From the NCBI RefSeq assembly GCF_009765975.1, contig NZ_LMUJ01000042.1, positions 242,243 to 285,429 on the forward strand: a stretch of 43,187 bases of DNA, read 5' to 3'. The notes below the pieces were generated by a model that did not search any database, had not been told where the DNA came from, and saw nothing but the letters and a program-made list of their open reading frames with translations. Within the stretch, counting starts at the first letter, position 1. Every line of letters begins with the position of its first letter. A program made the translations under genes and the position numbers. The DNA is from Acidisphaera sp. S103. GTDB lineage: Bacteria; Pseudomonadota; Alphaproteobacteria; Acetobacterales; Acetobacteraceae. Shown one piece after another: positions 30,757 to 39,053 of the stretch.

Positions 30757-31716
30757 TTACGCGGCCTTGCGGCGGAAGGCGTCCAGGCTGCCGGCGTGGA
30801 TCAGTTCGCTGGGCAGTTGGTGGCCGACGATTTCTTCCGCCAGGCGGCCGACCTCGATCAGGGCGTCGAGGTCGATGCCGGTGTCGATGCCCATTTCCTC
30901 GCACAGCATCACCAGTTCCTCGGTGCAGATGTTGCCCGCGGCCTTCGGCTGGCCGGCGAACGGGCAGCCGCCGAGGCCGCCGACCGTGGAGTCGAACTGG
31001 GTGACACCGAGTTTCAGCGCGGCGTGGGCGTTGGCGACGGCCAGGCCGCGGGTGTCGTGCAGGTGCAGGGCGATGGTCATGTCCGGCCAGCGGTTGCGGA
31101 CTTCGTTGATGACGCGCTCGATCCGCATCGGCGTGGCCCAGCCCATGGTGTCGGCCAGCGAGAACAGCTTGATCGTCGCGCCGGCTTCAGCGGCAATGGC
31201 GAGGCCGTCTTCCAGCGTGCTGATGACCTGGGCGGGGGCGATGTCGCCCTGGTAGTTGCAGCCGAACGCGGCCATGACGCCGATGCGGGTGACTGCCACG
31301 CCCTTCGATTCCTGCAGGGCGCTGTGCTTCTTCATCGCGTCGATGTTTTCCTGCGGCGCTCGGTTCAGGTTCTTGCGGGTGAACCCTTCCGACGCGGTCA
31401 GCGAGATCGACCCGTTGATGGTCAGCTTGTCCTTGAATGCCAGCGCTCGGTCGAGGCCGTTGCCGTTGAAAAACAGGCCGGTGTAGTGGACGCCGGGTTT
31501 CGCCTTGAACCCTTCAACCACGGCTTCGGCATCGGCCCAGCCGGGCACCAAGCGGGTGTTCACGAAGGAACAGGCCTGGATGTGGTGCAGGCCGGTGTCG
31601 GCCAGCGCCTCGATCAGGCGGATCTTGTTGGCGGTGGGGATCGGGCCGGGTTCGATCTGGAAGCCCTCGCGGGGGCCTTCTTCGTGGATTTCGACGTGGC
31701 TGGGCAGGTCGGTCAT
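30757..31716 (-). CDS. Hydroxymethylglutaryl-CoA lyase family enzyme
   Basis: TIM-barrel lyase of the HMGL-like family, probably cleaving HMG-CoA to acetyl-CoA and acetoacetate in leucine breakdown. It has 319 residues. Seen: HEEGPREGFQIEPG (substrate and metal loop with conserved R-E), ACSFVNTRLVPGWADAE, AAFGCNYQGDIAP, LFSLADTMGWATP, ALHLHDTRGLAVANAHAAL with metal His pair HLHDTRG, and the signature GLGGCPFAGQPKAAGN containing the catalytic cysteine. No leucine-pathway partners are adjacent, so a related acyl-CoA lyase activity is possible. Confidence 0.88.
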   Translation of the reverse strand: MTDLPSHVEIHEEGPREGFQIEPGPIPTANKIRLIEALADTGLHHIQACSFVNTRLVPGWADAEAVVEGFKAKPGVHYTGLFFNGNGLDRALAFKDKLTINGSISLTASEGFTRKNLNRAPQENIDAMKKHSALQESKGVAVTRIGVMAAFGCNYQGDIAPAQVISTLEDGLAIAAEAGATIKLFSLADTMGWATPMRIERVINEVRNRWPDMTIALHLHDTRGLAVANAHAALKLGVTQFDSTVGGLGGCPFAGQPKAAGNICTEELVMLCEEMGIDTGIDLDALIEVGRLAEEIVGHQLPSELIHAGSLDAFRRKAA

Positions 31717-31875
31717 GGTGGCGGTTCCTCGTACTGGATGAGGCAGACTGCACCTTGGGCGCTGATTTTGCCAGGGCCGGGATTTTGCCAGAGCCTGGGG
31801 CTCCCGCCGTGTCCAAACCGGCGGCGGCGCGCTATACGGACCATGGCGCGTTTCACATCATGGAGAGTTCCGCCC

Positions 31876-34050
31876 ATGCCATTCAAAGTCCAGGTCGGCC
31901 CGCCGCAGATCGCCATTCACCAGGCCATGACGGTCCTGGTGACCGAACCCGACGGGCAGATCGAATGGCCCAGCGACAAGGGGCTGTATTTCTTCGACAC
32001 GCGCCTGATCAGCGCCTGGGCGGTGTATGCCAACGGTGTGCCGTGGGACCTGCTGAACGGCGGCGCGGTGAACTTCGACGCCGCGCGCATCTTCCTGACC
32101 AACCGAGCCTTCGTGACCGAGGATGGGCCGATTTTGCCGCAAACCCTGGCGTTCGAAATGTCGCGCGTGCTGGACCAGGGGCTGCACGAGGACCTGGATA
32201 TCACCAATCACGGCCAGAAGCCGGTCCGGTTCAACCTGGAAATCGCGATCCGTTCGGATTTCGCCGACGTGTTCGATGTGAAGTCCAAACGCGATATTCG
32301 CCGCGGCCATATCGACTCCGAGTGGGCGGAAGCCCGGCAAACCTTGCGTACGACATACAAGAACGCTGACTTTTCCCGGTCGGTCGCGGTCGCGGTGGGC
32401 CTAAGCGACTCGCGGGCGGTATTCGCCAATGGACGGTTGAGCTTCGAGATCAGCCTGCCGCCGGCCGGGCGCTGGCATTGCTGCCTGCTGTATGAGTTCT
32501 CGGATGGCGTCAAGCGCTACCACGCGCCGAAAGGGTGTGCGGTCGACGCCGGGTCGTCGACGCAGGCCAAGGCGCACCGGGACTGGCGGCAGACGGTGCT
32601 GAAAATGCAGACCAGCAACGAGGAGTTCTACCGCTTCTATCACCAGGCCATCGACGACATGGCGGCGTTGCGGCTGCCGCTCGAGGGCACCGACCATATG
32701 GTGTTCCTGCCCGCCGCCGGGCTGCCGTGGTTCATGGCGCCGTTCGGCCGCGACAGCCTGATCGTTTCGTTACAGAATATCATGATCTATCCCGAATTCG
32801 CCCGTGGCGCGCTGGATATCCTCGGGCGTTGGCAGGCGAAGGAGCGGGATGATTTCCGCGACGCCGAACCCGGCAAGATCATGCACGAGTTGCGATATGG
32901 GGAACTGGCGCATTTCAAGCTGATTCCGCACACGCCGTATTACGGCACCGCCGATGCGACTCCGCTGTATCTGGTGACATTGCACGCCGCATGGCGGGCG
33001 ACCGGCGATCACACGTTACTGGAAAAGCATCTTCCCAACGCCGAGGCCGCGTTGAACTGGATCGACAATTACGGCGACCGGGACGGCGATTTGTTGCAGG
33101 AGTATCAGACCCGGTCGCCGGTCGGGTATGAGAACATGGCATGGAAAGATGCCGGCGATTCCATGAGCTACACCGATGGATCACCGGTGCGCGGTCCCAA
33201 GGCGCTGTGCGAACTGCAAGGCTATGTCTACGACGCCTGGGTCCGCATGGCCGAGGTGTTCGAGGCCCTAGGCAAGCCGGAGCGGGCAACGGAGCTGCGC
33301 GGCAAGGCGGCAGCTTTGTTCAAAAAGTTCAACGAAACGTTCTGGGACGAGGAAGGCGGTTACTACGCGTATATGCTGGATGGCGAGAAGCAGCAGGTCC
33401 TGACGGTTGCCTCCAATCCCGGGCACTTGTTGTGGTCGGGGATCGTGCCGCCGGATCGGGCAGCGCGGGTGGTGGCGCGTCTGATGGCGCCGGACATGAA
33501 CTCGGGCTGGGGGATCCGGACGCTGTCCAGCAAGCATCCGGCGTATAATCCGTATTCGTATCAGAACGGGTCGGTGTGGCCGCATGACAACAGCCTGATC
33601 GCACTTGGTTTCAAGCGTTACGGGTTCAGTGCCGAGGCCGGGCATATCGCGCGCGACATCAGCGAGGCCGCCAGCCACTTCCTGCTGAACCAGTTGCCGG
33701 AACTGTATGCCGGGGTCGCGCGCGGTGTGGGCAGTTTCCCGGTGCAGTATCTCGGGGCGAACGTGCCGCAGGCCTGGGCGGCCGGATCGTGTTTTGCACT
33801 GCTGCAGGCGATGCTGGGCATCCAGCCGGACGCACCGAACGACAAGTTGTACGTCGATCCGGACCTGCCGGCGTGGCTGCCGGACGTTACACTAACGGAT
33901 ATGCGTCTTGGCCGCCGGCATTTGGATATCCGCTTCCGGCGGGACGGTGACAAGACGGTGTGGGAGGTGCTGCGGGGCGACGCCCACGTGGTCAGCTACC
34001 GGAGTTGGGTGGCGGCGCGAGAGGCTTTGTGTAGCGGGGCGGGCGGCTGA
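31876..34050 (+). CDS. Glycogen-debranching-like glycoside hydrolase (amylo-alpha-1,6-glucosidase family)
   Basis: A 724-residue enzyme. The N-terminal beta domain (VLVTEPDGQIEWPSDKGLYF, FFDTRLISAWAVYANG) matches the glycogen debranching N-terminal domain; from about residue 245 an (alpha/alpha)6 barrel follows. Conserved catalytic-face segments include GLPWFMAPFGRDSLIVSLQN, HELRYGELAHFKLIPHTPYY, DRDGDLLQEYQTRSPVGYEN, MAWKDAGDSMSYTDG and NPYSYQNGSVWPHDNSLIA. No signal peptide is visible, suggesting a cytosolic enzyme. The ATG at 31876 has GGAGAG 8 bases upstream; the much longer open frame upstream is antisense to the lyase gene and spurious. No glycogen or trehalose genes are adjacent, so substrate is open. 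Confidence 0.9.
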   Translation: MPFKVQVGPPQIAIHQAMTVLVTEPDGQIEWPSDKGLYFFDTRLISAWAVYANGVPWDLLNGGAVNFDAARIFLTNRAFVTEDGPILPQTLAFEMSRVLDQGLHEDLDITNHGQKPVRFNLEIAIRSDFADVFDVKSKRDIRRGHIDSEWAEARQTLRTTYKNADFSRSVAVAVGLSDSRAVFANGRLSFEISLPPAGRWHCCLLYEFSDGVKRYHAPKGCAVDAGSSTQAKAHRDWRQTVLKMQTSNEEFYRFYHQAIDDMAALRLPLEGTDHMVFLPAAGLPWFMAPFGRDSLIVSLQNIMIYPEFARGALDILGRWQAKERDDFRDAEPGKIMHELRYGELAHFKLIPHTPYYGTADATPLYLVTLHAAWRATGDHTLLEKHLPNAEAALNWIDNYGDRDGDLLQEYQTRSPVGYENMAWKDAGDSMSYTDGSPVRGPKALCELQGYVYDAWVRMAEVFEALGKPERATELRGKAAALFKKFNETFWDEEGGYYAYMLDGEKQQVLTVASNPGHLLWSGIVPPDRAARVVARLMAPDMNSGWGIRTLSSKHPAYNPYSYQNGSVWPHDNSLIALGFKRYGFSAEAGHIARDISEAASHFLLNQLPELYAGVARGVGSFPVQYLGANVPQAWAAGSCFALLQAMLGIQPDAPNDKLYVDPDLPAWLPDVTLTDMRLGRRHLDIRFRRDGDKTVWEVLRGDAHVVSYRSWVAAREALCSGAGG

Positions 34051-34066
34051 CATTGTTGAAGTCGAG

Positions 34067-34109
34067 ACGCTGATCGTTTGATGCCAAACGCGGTTTCGGC
34101 GATCAGCGT
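34067..34109. terminator. Stem-loop between convergent genes
   Basis: ACGCTGATCG (34067-34076) pairs with CGATCAGCGT (34100-34109), a 10-pair stem with a 23-base loop that itself contains AAACGCGGTTT. It sits just after the glycoside hydrolase stop and before the end of the convergent DUF2182 gene. Confidence 0.55.
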
Positions 34110-34155
34110 GCAACCTGTTGACGCCCGTAACAGTCCGCCACGCGCTTCCCCCAGC

Positions 34156-34908
34156 CTATCCCGTCTGCGGGGCGATGGCGACGACGAGTCCCACAGCCAT
34201 CACCGCCAGACCGGCGGCGACCAAACCGGGCCGCAGGCGGATGGCCGGCGGACGGGCGTAGCGTTCGTGTAGCATGATGGGGAAGACCGCAGCCATCAGC
34301 CAGAGATGGGCCGATTGCCCAACGAGCGGCATGAGCATGATGGCCCAGCAGGCGGCGATGCACCATCCGGCCGAGGTGATCCCGTACCAGAGGCTCGCGA
34401 TTTCCGCTCGCATCCCAAACGCCGGCAGGACAGGCGCGCGATGACAAAGCCGCAGCACGGCCGGTTTCGCGGGTGAGCCCTGCCAGAGCAAGCAGAGCCC
34501 GAGGGCGGCGAGGAGTGCCGCTGTCTCTGTGCCGAGTACAGCGCGGAGCGCATCGGAGAGCGCCCACAGCCCTGATAGCGCGCCCATCCAGACACAGGCA
34601 TAGCCGGCGACAAACAAAGCGATCGCGCGCCAGCGTCGCGATGCGAAGGTCAACCCTCTGACCCAGGTCAAATTCTGGGCAAGCAGGGGCGCCATCATCC
34701 CGCCCAGCATCGCGGCTGAAAACAGTGCGGCCTGACCATCCAGCCGCCCTTCGAAGATGTCCCCCGCACGATGCAGGCCGCAGAATTGCGCAATCGGCTG
34801 GTCCGAGACCAGCGCGAGCATGAGAGCCCAGCAAACGCCGCTCGCCGCCAATAATGGCCAGAGCGGCCCGCCGGCCATGGAACGGATTGCCGCGAGCGAG
34901 CGGTCCAT
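34156..34908 (-). CDS. DUF2182 integral membrane protein
   Basis: A 250-residue protein of the DUF2182 family (predicted metal-binding membrane proteins). Hydrophobic segments are visible at PLWPLLAASGVCWALMLALV, AALFSAAMLGGMMAPLLAQN, AIALFVAGYACVWMGAL and several later ones. The conserved MMAPLL of the second helix is present, and the last segments are ISTP-free but include YGITSAGWCIAACWAIMLMP. It begins 20 bases after the stop of the beta-domain gene and is the last gene of the tyrosinase operon. A role in copper or other metal supply is inference from that context only. Confidence 0.8.
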   Translation of the reverse strand: MDRSLAAIRSMAGGPLWPLLAASGVCWALMLALVSDQPIAQFCGLHRAGDIFEGRLDGQAALFSAAMLGGMMAPLLAQNLTWVRGLTFASRRWRAIALFVAGYACVWMGALSGLWALSDALRAVLGTETAALLAALGLCLLWQGSPAKPAVLRLCHRAPVLPAFGMRAEIASLWYGITSAGWCIAACWAIMLMPLVGQSAHLWLMAAVFPIMLHERYARPPAIRLRPGLVAAGLAVMAVGLVVAIAPQTG

Positions 34909-34928
34909 TTAGCCCGCCATACCCGGCT

Positions 34929-35426
34929 TCACTGTCCCGATAGCCGGTAGAGGCTGATCTGATCGACAGTAATCTTGTCGCCGGGCCGGAGAATCCCGCG
35001 CGGTGTGATGGTGACGACAAGATCACGGGCTTTCGCCAGTTCCGGCAGATGCTGATCGGCGGCCTGGGTGATCTCGATCGTCTTGGTGAGCCCGCTGCCG
35101 CCATGCGCGCTACCTCTTTTCGAGGCGTGTTCGAGCCCAAACAAGGCGAGAGAGCCGACCGGAAATCCCTGCCCCGCACCACCCGGCACGCTGATCGAGA
35201 CATCGAACATGCAAGCCCCCTGATTACCTCGGATATTGTGCAGTTTGAGGAATATCCGATCCGGCTCGCCCGGCTTGTCCGGTGCCATCGCGTCCCGCGT
35301 ATAGCTCGCCGCGACCGCCTCAAGCGGCGCCTTGGCGAGCTTCACATGGCTTTCAACCGGCCCGGGTCCGAGCGTGACCGCTGCATCGTTCGAACCGAGC
35401 AATTCACTCTTTGGCGCTCTGGCCAT
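34929..35426 (-). CDS. Tyrosinase-associated beta-domain protein
   Basis: A 165-residue protein without signal peptide. LKLHNIRGNQGACMFDVSIS, VGSLALFGLEHASKRGSAHG and DLVVTITPRGILRPGDKITV suggest an all-beta domain similar to the C-terminal domain found fused to plant and some bacterial polyphenol oxidases (the KFDV-type region). Here it is a separate gene 14 bases after the tyrosinase stop. It may shield or activate the tyrosinase copper site, as C-terminal domains or the caddie protein MelC1 do elsewhere. Family similarity is moderate and the function inferred. Confidence 0.65.
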   Translation of the reverse strand: MARAPKSELLGSNDAAVTLGPGPVESHVKLAKAPLEAVAASYTRDAMAPDKPGEPDRIFLKLHNIRGNQGACMFDVSISVPGGAGQGFPVGSLALFGLEHASKRGSAHGGSGLTKTIEITQAADQHLPELAKARDLVVTITPRGILRPGDKITVDQISLYRLSGQ

Positions 35427-35440
35427 GGCTCATCTCCGTC

Positions 35441-36454
35441 CTATGCGAGGATGCGCGCCGCTTGCGGGGCGAGCCGGTCCAGGCGGTTTCCCCGCCGGGT
35501 CATGCCTTCCAGCGGGTCGGATAGATCATCGTAGGTATAGGTTGTCCCGATCAGGCCAATCACATCCTGGGGGTTTGACGGCCGGTCCGCACCGGTCGCG
35601 TCATAAAGCCTGAACGGTTGGTCCGTCGGCCCACTCAGCCAAGCCGGATCGGTCGGATTGGCGTCGGCCGTGTTGCGCCGCAACCAAACTTCCCACAGCC
35701 GGTCGATATTGCCGTGATGCACCCAAAAAATGGGGTCAGCCGCGGCCGATCTGGGATCGGTCATCAAGCCGCCATTGCCGTTCTGATCCTGCCCGCCGAC
35801 ATCGACATGGACCGGATTGTGGGGCTGATCTTCCAGCCAGCCGCCGTCCTCGCCGGCATGCGAGAACGGTGTTTGCGGGCCGCCGAAACCGGAGTTCGTT
35901 CCTTCCTGTTCCCCGATGAAGGTTTGGTGCGGCAGGGTATTGGAGAGATCCGCATCCTGCGCGGCAACCGCGGCCCCAAATCGCGCCGGGACGAGCAGCG
36001 GGTTGGGCGTTCCGTCCGGCAGGGTCTGCGCGGTAAAGGCATCGGGGATCGCCAACGGATTCGGGTTGGCTGCGCTTACGGGCGCGCTGTAATTCCAATA
36101 GGGTAGCGCCCAATCCTGCGGGGCACCCGGCTGCGCGGTGATCCAGGCGCGCAAGATATCCTCAAACGTCAGGAGATAGGCCCGATGCCAGGGTAGGAAG
36201 TACCAGCTTTGATGCTGGCACTGGTTCCAGTAGGCATCCTGTTCCGCCTGCTGCGGCAGCGCCGTTCCGCCGTTGATGAGGTTGAAACCTTGCCAGAGCG
36301 CGGTATCAAATCCGTGAATTGCCGCGAGATAGAGCCAGCCGGTCTTGTCGGTCAGCGCCCGCGTATTGAGTGCCTGAACCGCTTTCGCGTACCAAAGCGT
36401 GGTCGGGTTCCAAACGTCGCCGAGCGCGCGAATTTCGGTGCGTGTGCGAGCCAT
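35441..36454 (-). CDS. Tyrosinase family copper enzyme
   Basis: Type 3 dicopper oxidase of 337 residues that would hydroxylate or oxidise phenols with O2. Copper A ligands are likely His47 (AAIHGFDTALWQGF), His81 and His90 (CQHQSWYFLPWHRAY). Copper B ligands are His212 and His216 (QPHNPVHVDVGG) and His246 (DPIFWVHHGNIDRLW). Cys79 two residues before His81 is placed as the thioether cysteine in some tyrosinases. No Sec or Tat signal is seen, so it appears cytosolic or is exported by an unrecognised route. First gene of a three-gene operon with the beta-domain and DUF2182 genes. Substrate (tyrosine or other phenol) is unknown. Confidence 0.92.
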   Translation of the reverse strand: MARTRTEIRALGDVWNPTTLWYAKAVQALNTRALTDKTGWLYLAAIHGFDTALWQGFNLINGGTALPQQAEQDAYWNQCQHQSWYFLPWHRAYLLTFEDILRAWITAQPGAPQDWALPYWNYSAPVSAANPNPLAIPDAFTAQTLPDGTPNPLLVPARFGAAVAAQDADLSNTLPHQTFIGEQEGTNSGFGGPQTPFSHAGEDGGWLEDQPHNPVHVDVGGQDQNGNGGLMTDPRSAAADPIFWVHHGNIDRLWEVWLRRNTADANPTDPAWLSGPTDQPFRLYDATGADRPSNPQDVIGLIGTTYTYDDLSDPLEGMTRRGNRLDRLAPQAARILA

Positions 36455-36759
36455 CTTCCCCCCTTGCGCCGGTCACAGCCGACAGTTAGCCTGCAGAGGC
36501 AGCAGATTTTGAACGCTTTATTCGATCTTCGAAAACCGATGCCAGTAAATTAAACTAAATTCGGACCACTTGCAACGAATATCGAACAGAGTCAGTATTA
36601 GGAGCCTGGCGATCCATCTGTGGCCCAATATCCCAACGTCGAGTTCCCAGACGCGGGACGATTTGGTCCAGTCGTGAGCACGTTGTGTGCCGATGAAGCG
36701 GGCATCTACTTTTAAGTAATGGGAATCGATCACGTTCGCTCCACACGAAGTTCGGCAAA
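36455..36759. other. Intergenic region between tyrosinase and chrA
   Basis: About 300 bases of lower GC content between divergent genes. A 71-codon minus-strand frame (36518-36733) has no ribosome site or recognisable product and was not called. The region presumably holds the tyrosinase promoter. Confidence 0.4.
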
Positions 36760-36788
36760 TTGCACGTCCAGCCGTCTGCCTCTACAAT
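36760..36788 (+). promoter_or_regulatory. Candidate sigma-70 promoter of chrA
   Basis: TTGCAC (36760-36765) and TACAAT (36783-36788) are 17 bases apart, close to the sigma-70 consensus. Transcription would start near 36795, leaving a short leader with GGAGG before the chrA ATG at 36816. Confidence 0.5.
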
Positions 36789-36815
36789 TGCATCAACCCA
36801 GCCGTCGGAGGAACA

Positions 36816-38000
36816 ATGAATGAAGCCGCCCCGGGCGAGGTCTTCGCGGCGTTCCTTAAACTGGGCCTGACCTCGTTCGGCGGCCCGATCGCCCATCTGG
36901 GGTATTTCAGGGCGGAGTTTGTCGAACGGCGGCGATGGCTGACGGAGCGCGCTTTCAGCGATGTGGTGGCGTTGTCCCAGTTCCTGCCGGGACCGGCGTC
37001 GAGCCAGACGGGTTTCGCGATCGGGTTGATGCGGGGCGGGTACCTGGGCGGTCTGGCGGCCTGGGTCGGGTTCACCCTGCCGTCCGCGGTCCTGCTGCTG
37101 CTGTTCGCCTATGGTGCCGGCGGCATTGCCGACTCGCCGCTGGGCGCCGGGATGCTGCATGGGCTGAAACTGGTGGCCGTCGCCATCGTCGCCCAGGCCG
37201 TGCTGGGCATGGCGCGCAGTTTGTGCCCCGACAAACCGCGTGCCTCGATCGCCACCCTCGCCATCATCCTCATGCTGCTGGTTCCGGGTTCGCTCGGCCA
37301 GGTCGGCGCGATTGTCCTCGGCGGCATCGCCGGGCTGATGATCTGCCGCGACGAAGCCGAGGTTCGGGCCGACGCGCTCGCGATGCCCGTATCGCGTCCG
37401 GTGGGCATCGGGTGCCTCGTTCTGCTGTTCCTGCTGTTGGCTGCGTCCTTTGTCCCGGTGCGGGACAGCACCTTTGCGCTGTTCGGCGCGTTCTACCGTT
37501 CGGGCGCGCTGGTGTTCGGCGGCGGTCATGTGGTGCTGCCGCTGCTGCGCGATGCGGTCGTCGCACCCGGATGGGTGTCCGACAACACATTCCTGGCAGG
37601 CTATGGTGCCGCACAGGCCGTGCCCGGCCCGCTGTTCACCTTTGCCGCCTACCTTGGGGCCGAGGCGAATGCGGCGCCAGGCCGCATCGTGGGTGCCATG
37701 ATCGCACTTGTGGCGATCTTCCTGCCGGGACTCCTCGCACTGATGGGCACGCTGCCGTTTTGGCACGCATTGCGCGCCCGGCCAGGCGCCCAAGCCGCCA
37801 TGCGAGGCGTCAACGCCGCCGTGGTCGGCTTGCTCGGAACCGCGCTCTACAATCCCGTATGGACAAGTGCCGTACTGGACGCTGATGATTTCGCGATCGC
37901 CGTCGCCGGCTTTGTCCTGCTGGTCGTCTGGCGCGCGCCGCCCCTGCTTGTCGTGGCGCTGTCCGCCGCCGTGGGCGCAGGGCTGACGACGTTACGCTGA
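36816..38000 (+). CDS. chrA: Chromate efflux transporter ChrA
   Basis: Inner-membrane CHR-superfamily transporter exporting chromate. At 394 residues it is the long, two-domain form. The N-terminal domain carries LGLTSFGGPIAHLGYFRAEF and ALSQFLPGPASSQTGFAIG; the C-terminal repeat carries FYRSGALVFGGGHVVLPLL and AGYGAAQAVPGPLFTFAAYL, the paired F/L-GGP and PGP motifs of the family. About ten hydrophobic segments are visible. Strong ribosome site GGAGG before the ATG. No chrB regulator is adjacent. Some CHR proteins transport other anions, so the substrate is by family. Confidence 0.92.
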   Translation: MNEAAPGEVFAAFLKLGLTSFGGPIAHLGYFRAEFVERRRWLTERAFSDVVALSQFLPGPASSQTGFAIGLMRGGYLGGLAAWVGFTLPSAVLLLLFAYGAGGIADSPLGAGMLHGLKLVAVAIVAQAVLGMARSLCPDKPRASIATLAIILMLLVPGSLGQVGAIVLGGIAGLMICRDEAEVRADALAMPVSRPVGIGCLVLLFLLLAASFVPVRDSTFALFGAFYRSGALVFGGGHVVLPLLRDAVVAPGWVSDNTFLAGYGAAQAVPGPLFTFAAYLGAEANAAPGRIVGAMIALVAIFLPGLLALMGTLPFWHALRARPGAQAAMRGVNAAVVGLLGTALYNPVWTSAVLDADDFAIAVAGFVLLVVWRAPPLLVVALSAAVGAGLTTLR

Positions 38001-38031
38001 TGGACCGTTGGCCGGATTGCGTTGTGGCGCA

Positions 38032-38240
38032 AGATAACGGGGACATTCAATGTCGGCATCGAGGTGTTCCATCAGACGTCATCGGCCGACAACGTGAAGG
38101 AAAGCACCGGATTCAACGTCGGCACCACGTACGATTTTTCCACCAATTGGCATCTTCTGTCCTCGGCCGGCAGCGGCATCCAAAACGCCTTCGGAACCAA
38201 TCAGTTTTCGTATTTTCTGGCGCTTCAACTGACGTTCTGA
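38032..38240 (+). pseudogene. C-terminal relic of an outer-membrane beta-barrel protein
   Basis: The frame GTFNVGIEVFHQTSSADNVK then FNVGTTYDFSTNWHLLSSAG and QNAFGTNQFSYFLALQLTF shows alternating strands and a terminal Phe, as in the last strands of outer-membrane transporter proteins of the MetA-pathway phenol-degradation type. The rest of the gene is missing and only a TTG could start it. It directly follows chrA. Confidence 0.6.
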
Positions 38241-38267
38241 CCGCGGGACGAATCGCGCCGACCCTCG

Positions 38268-38669
38268 CTACGCGACCCGCCGCAGCTCATACCCCGTCAC
38301 CAGCACATCCGCCGGCAGGTCAAGCAACCGACTGAGCGCCCGGATCATCGGCAGCGTCAGCGCCCGGCGGCGGTTCAGTATCTCCGCCACCCGAGCCCGG
38401 CTGCCAATCGCCGGCTCCAGGTCTCGCCGGGTCAGTCCCTTCTGCTCCATCATGAATACGACGGCGGCGATCGGGTCGGGCGCGTCGATCGGTATGTGCT
38501 TCGCCTCCCAGGCTTCAACCAGGCTGACCAGCACGTCCAGCCGGTCGCCCTCCGGCGTGTCGGGCGCCGCCGCCATCAACGCCGCGATTTCCGCCAGTGC
38601 GGCGCGATGATCGCCGGCGGTTCGCAGCGGGCGCACCAGGACGCCGCCTCGCTTAGATTGTTTTTGCAT
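38268..38669 (-). CDS. higA: HigA-like antitoxin (XRE family)
   Basis: A 133-residue DNA-binding antitoxin. The N-terminal helical part (DHRAALAEIAALMAAAPDTP, LDVLVSLVEAWEAKHIPID) is typical of HigA proteins paired with HigB, followed by a helix-turn-helix (VFMMEQKGLTRRDLEPAIGS, ARVAEILNRRRALTLPMIRA). The ATG at 38669 overlaps the toxin end by 17 bases. It should bind HigB and repress its own operon. Confidence 0.88.
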   Translation of the reverse strand: MQKQSKRGGVLVRPLRTAGDHRAALAEIAALMAAAPDTPEGDRLDVLVSLVEAWEAKHIPIDAPDPIAAVVFMMEQKGLTRRDLEPAIGSRARVAEILNRRRALTLPMIRALSRLLDLPADVLVTGYELRRVA

Positions 38670-38955
38670 CGACCCGGTCGTAGTCGCGGTGGGTACCGAT
38701 GAAGCACACATACACCACTCCATAATGAAAATTGATCCAGGTGATCAGACGATATTTGTTGCCGCCAATATCGAACACGACGCGGCCGTCCCCAAGCATG
38801 TCGGCGCTGTTGAACATCGATTTGATCGCCGGCGGACCGGCCCAGGTCGCGGCGCGCACCACCCGAACCCAGGTTCGCAATGGCTGTTCCGCATCACGAT
38901 GTTCCGGAGTTTCCCAGAACGCCTTCAAAGGCTCAATGGATATGATTCGCATCAC
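38653..38955 (-). CDS. higB: HigB-family mRNA interferase toxin
   Basis: A 100-residue toxin of the HigB family, expected to cut mRNA at the ribosome. Seen: MRIISIEPLKAFWETPEH, PLRTWVRVVRAATWAGPP, VVFDIGGNKYRLITWINFHY and VYVCFIGTHRDYDRVDA, which contain the conserved WxxP, N-KYRL and F-GTH-DYD elements. Toxin-first order, as usual for higBA. Confidence 0.9.
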   Translation of the reverse strand: MMRIISIEPLKAFWETPEHRDAEQPLRTWVRVVRAATWAGPPAIKSMFNSADMLGDGRVVFDIGGNKYRLITWINFHYGVVYVCFIGTHRDYDRVDAKTI

Positions 38956-39053
38956 GCATGATCATAGTCCGCTCCCGTTGTGGGAGCAAGGTCAATTGCA
39001 TGTCCGGCGGTCTCCCCGTAGAGTTCGGTCAACCTGCCGTTGGGGAAAAGATC

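Noticed and set aside
30796-31875. Long N-terminal extension of the glycoside hydrolase
   Set aside because: It is antisense to the lyase gene; the ATG at 31876 has a proper ribosome site and starts the conserved domain.
36518-36733. 71-codon minus-strand frame between tyrosinase and chrA
   Set aside because: No ribosome site, no motifs, and it lies in the divergent promoter region.
36555-37793. Minus-strand open frame of 412 codons opposite chrA
   Set aside because: Antisense shadow; lacks any hydrophobic or family pattern.
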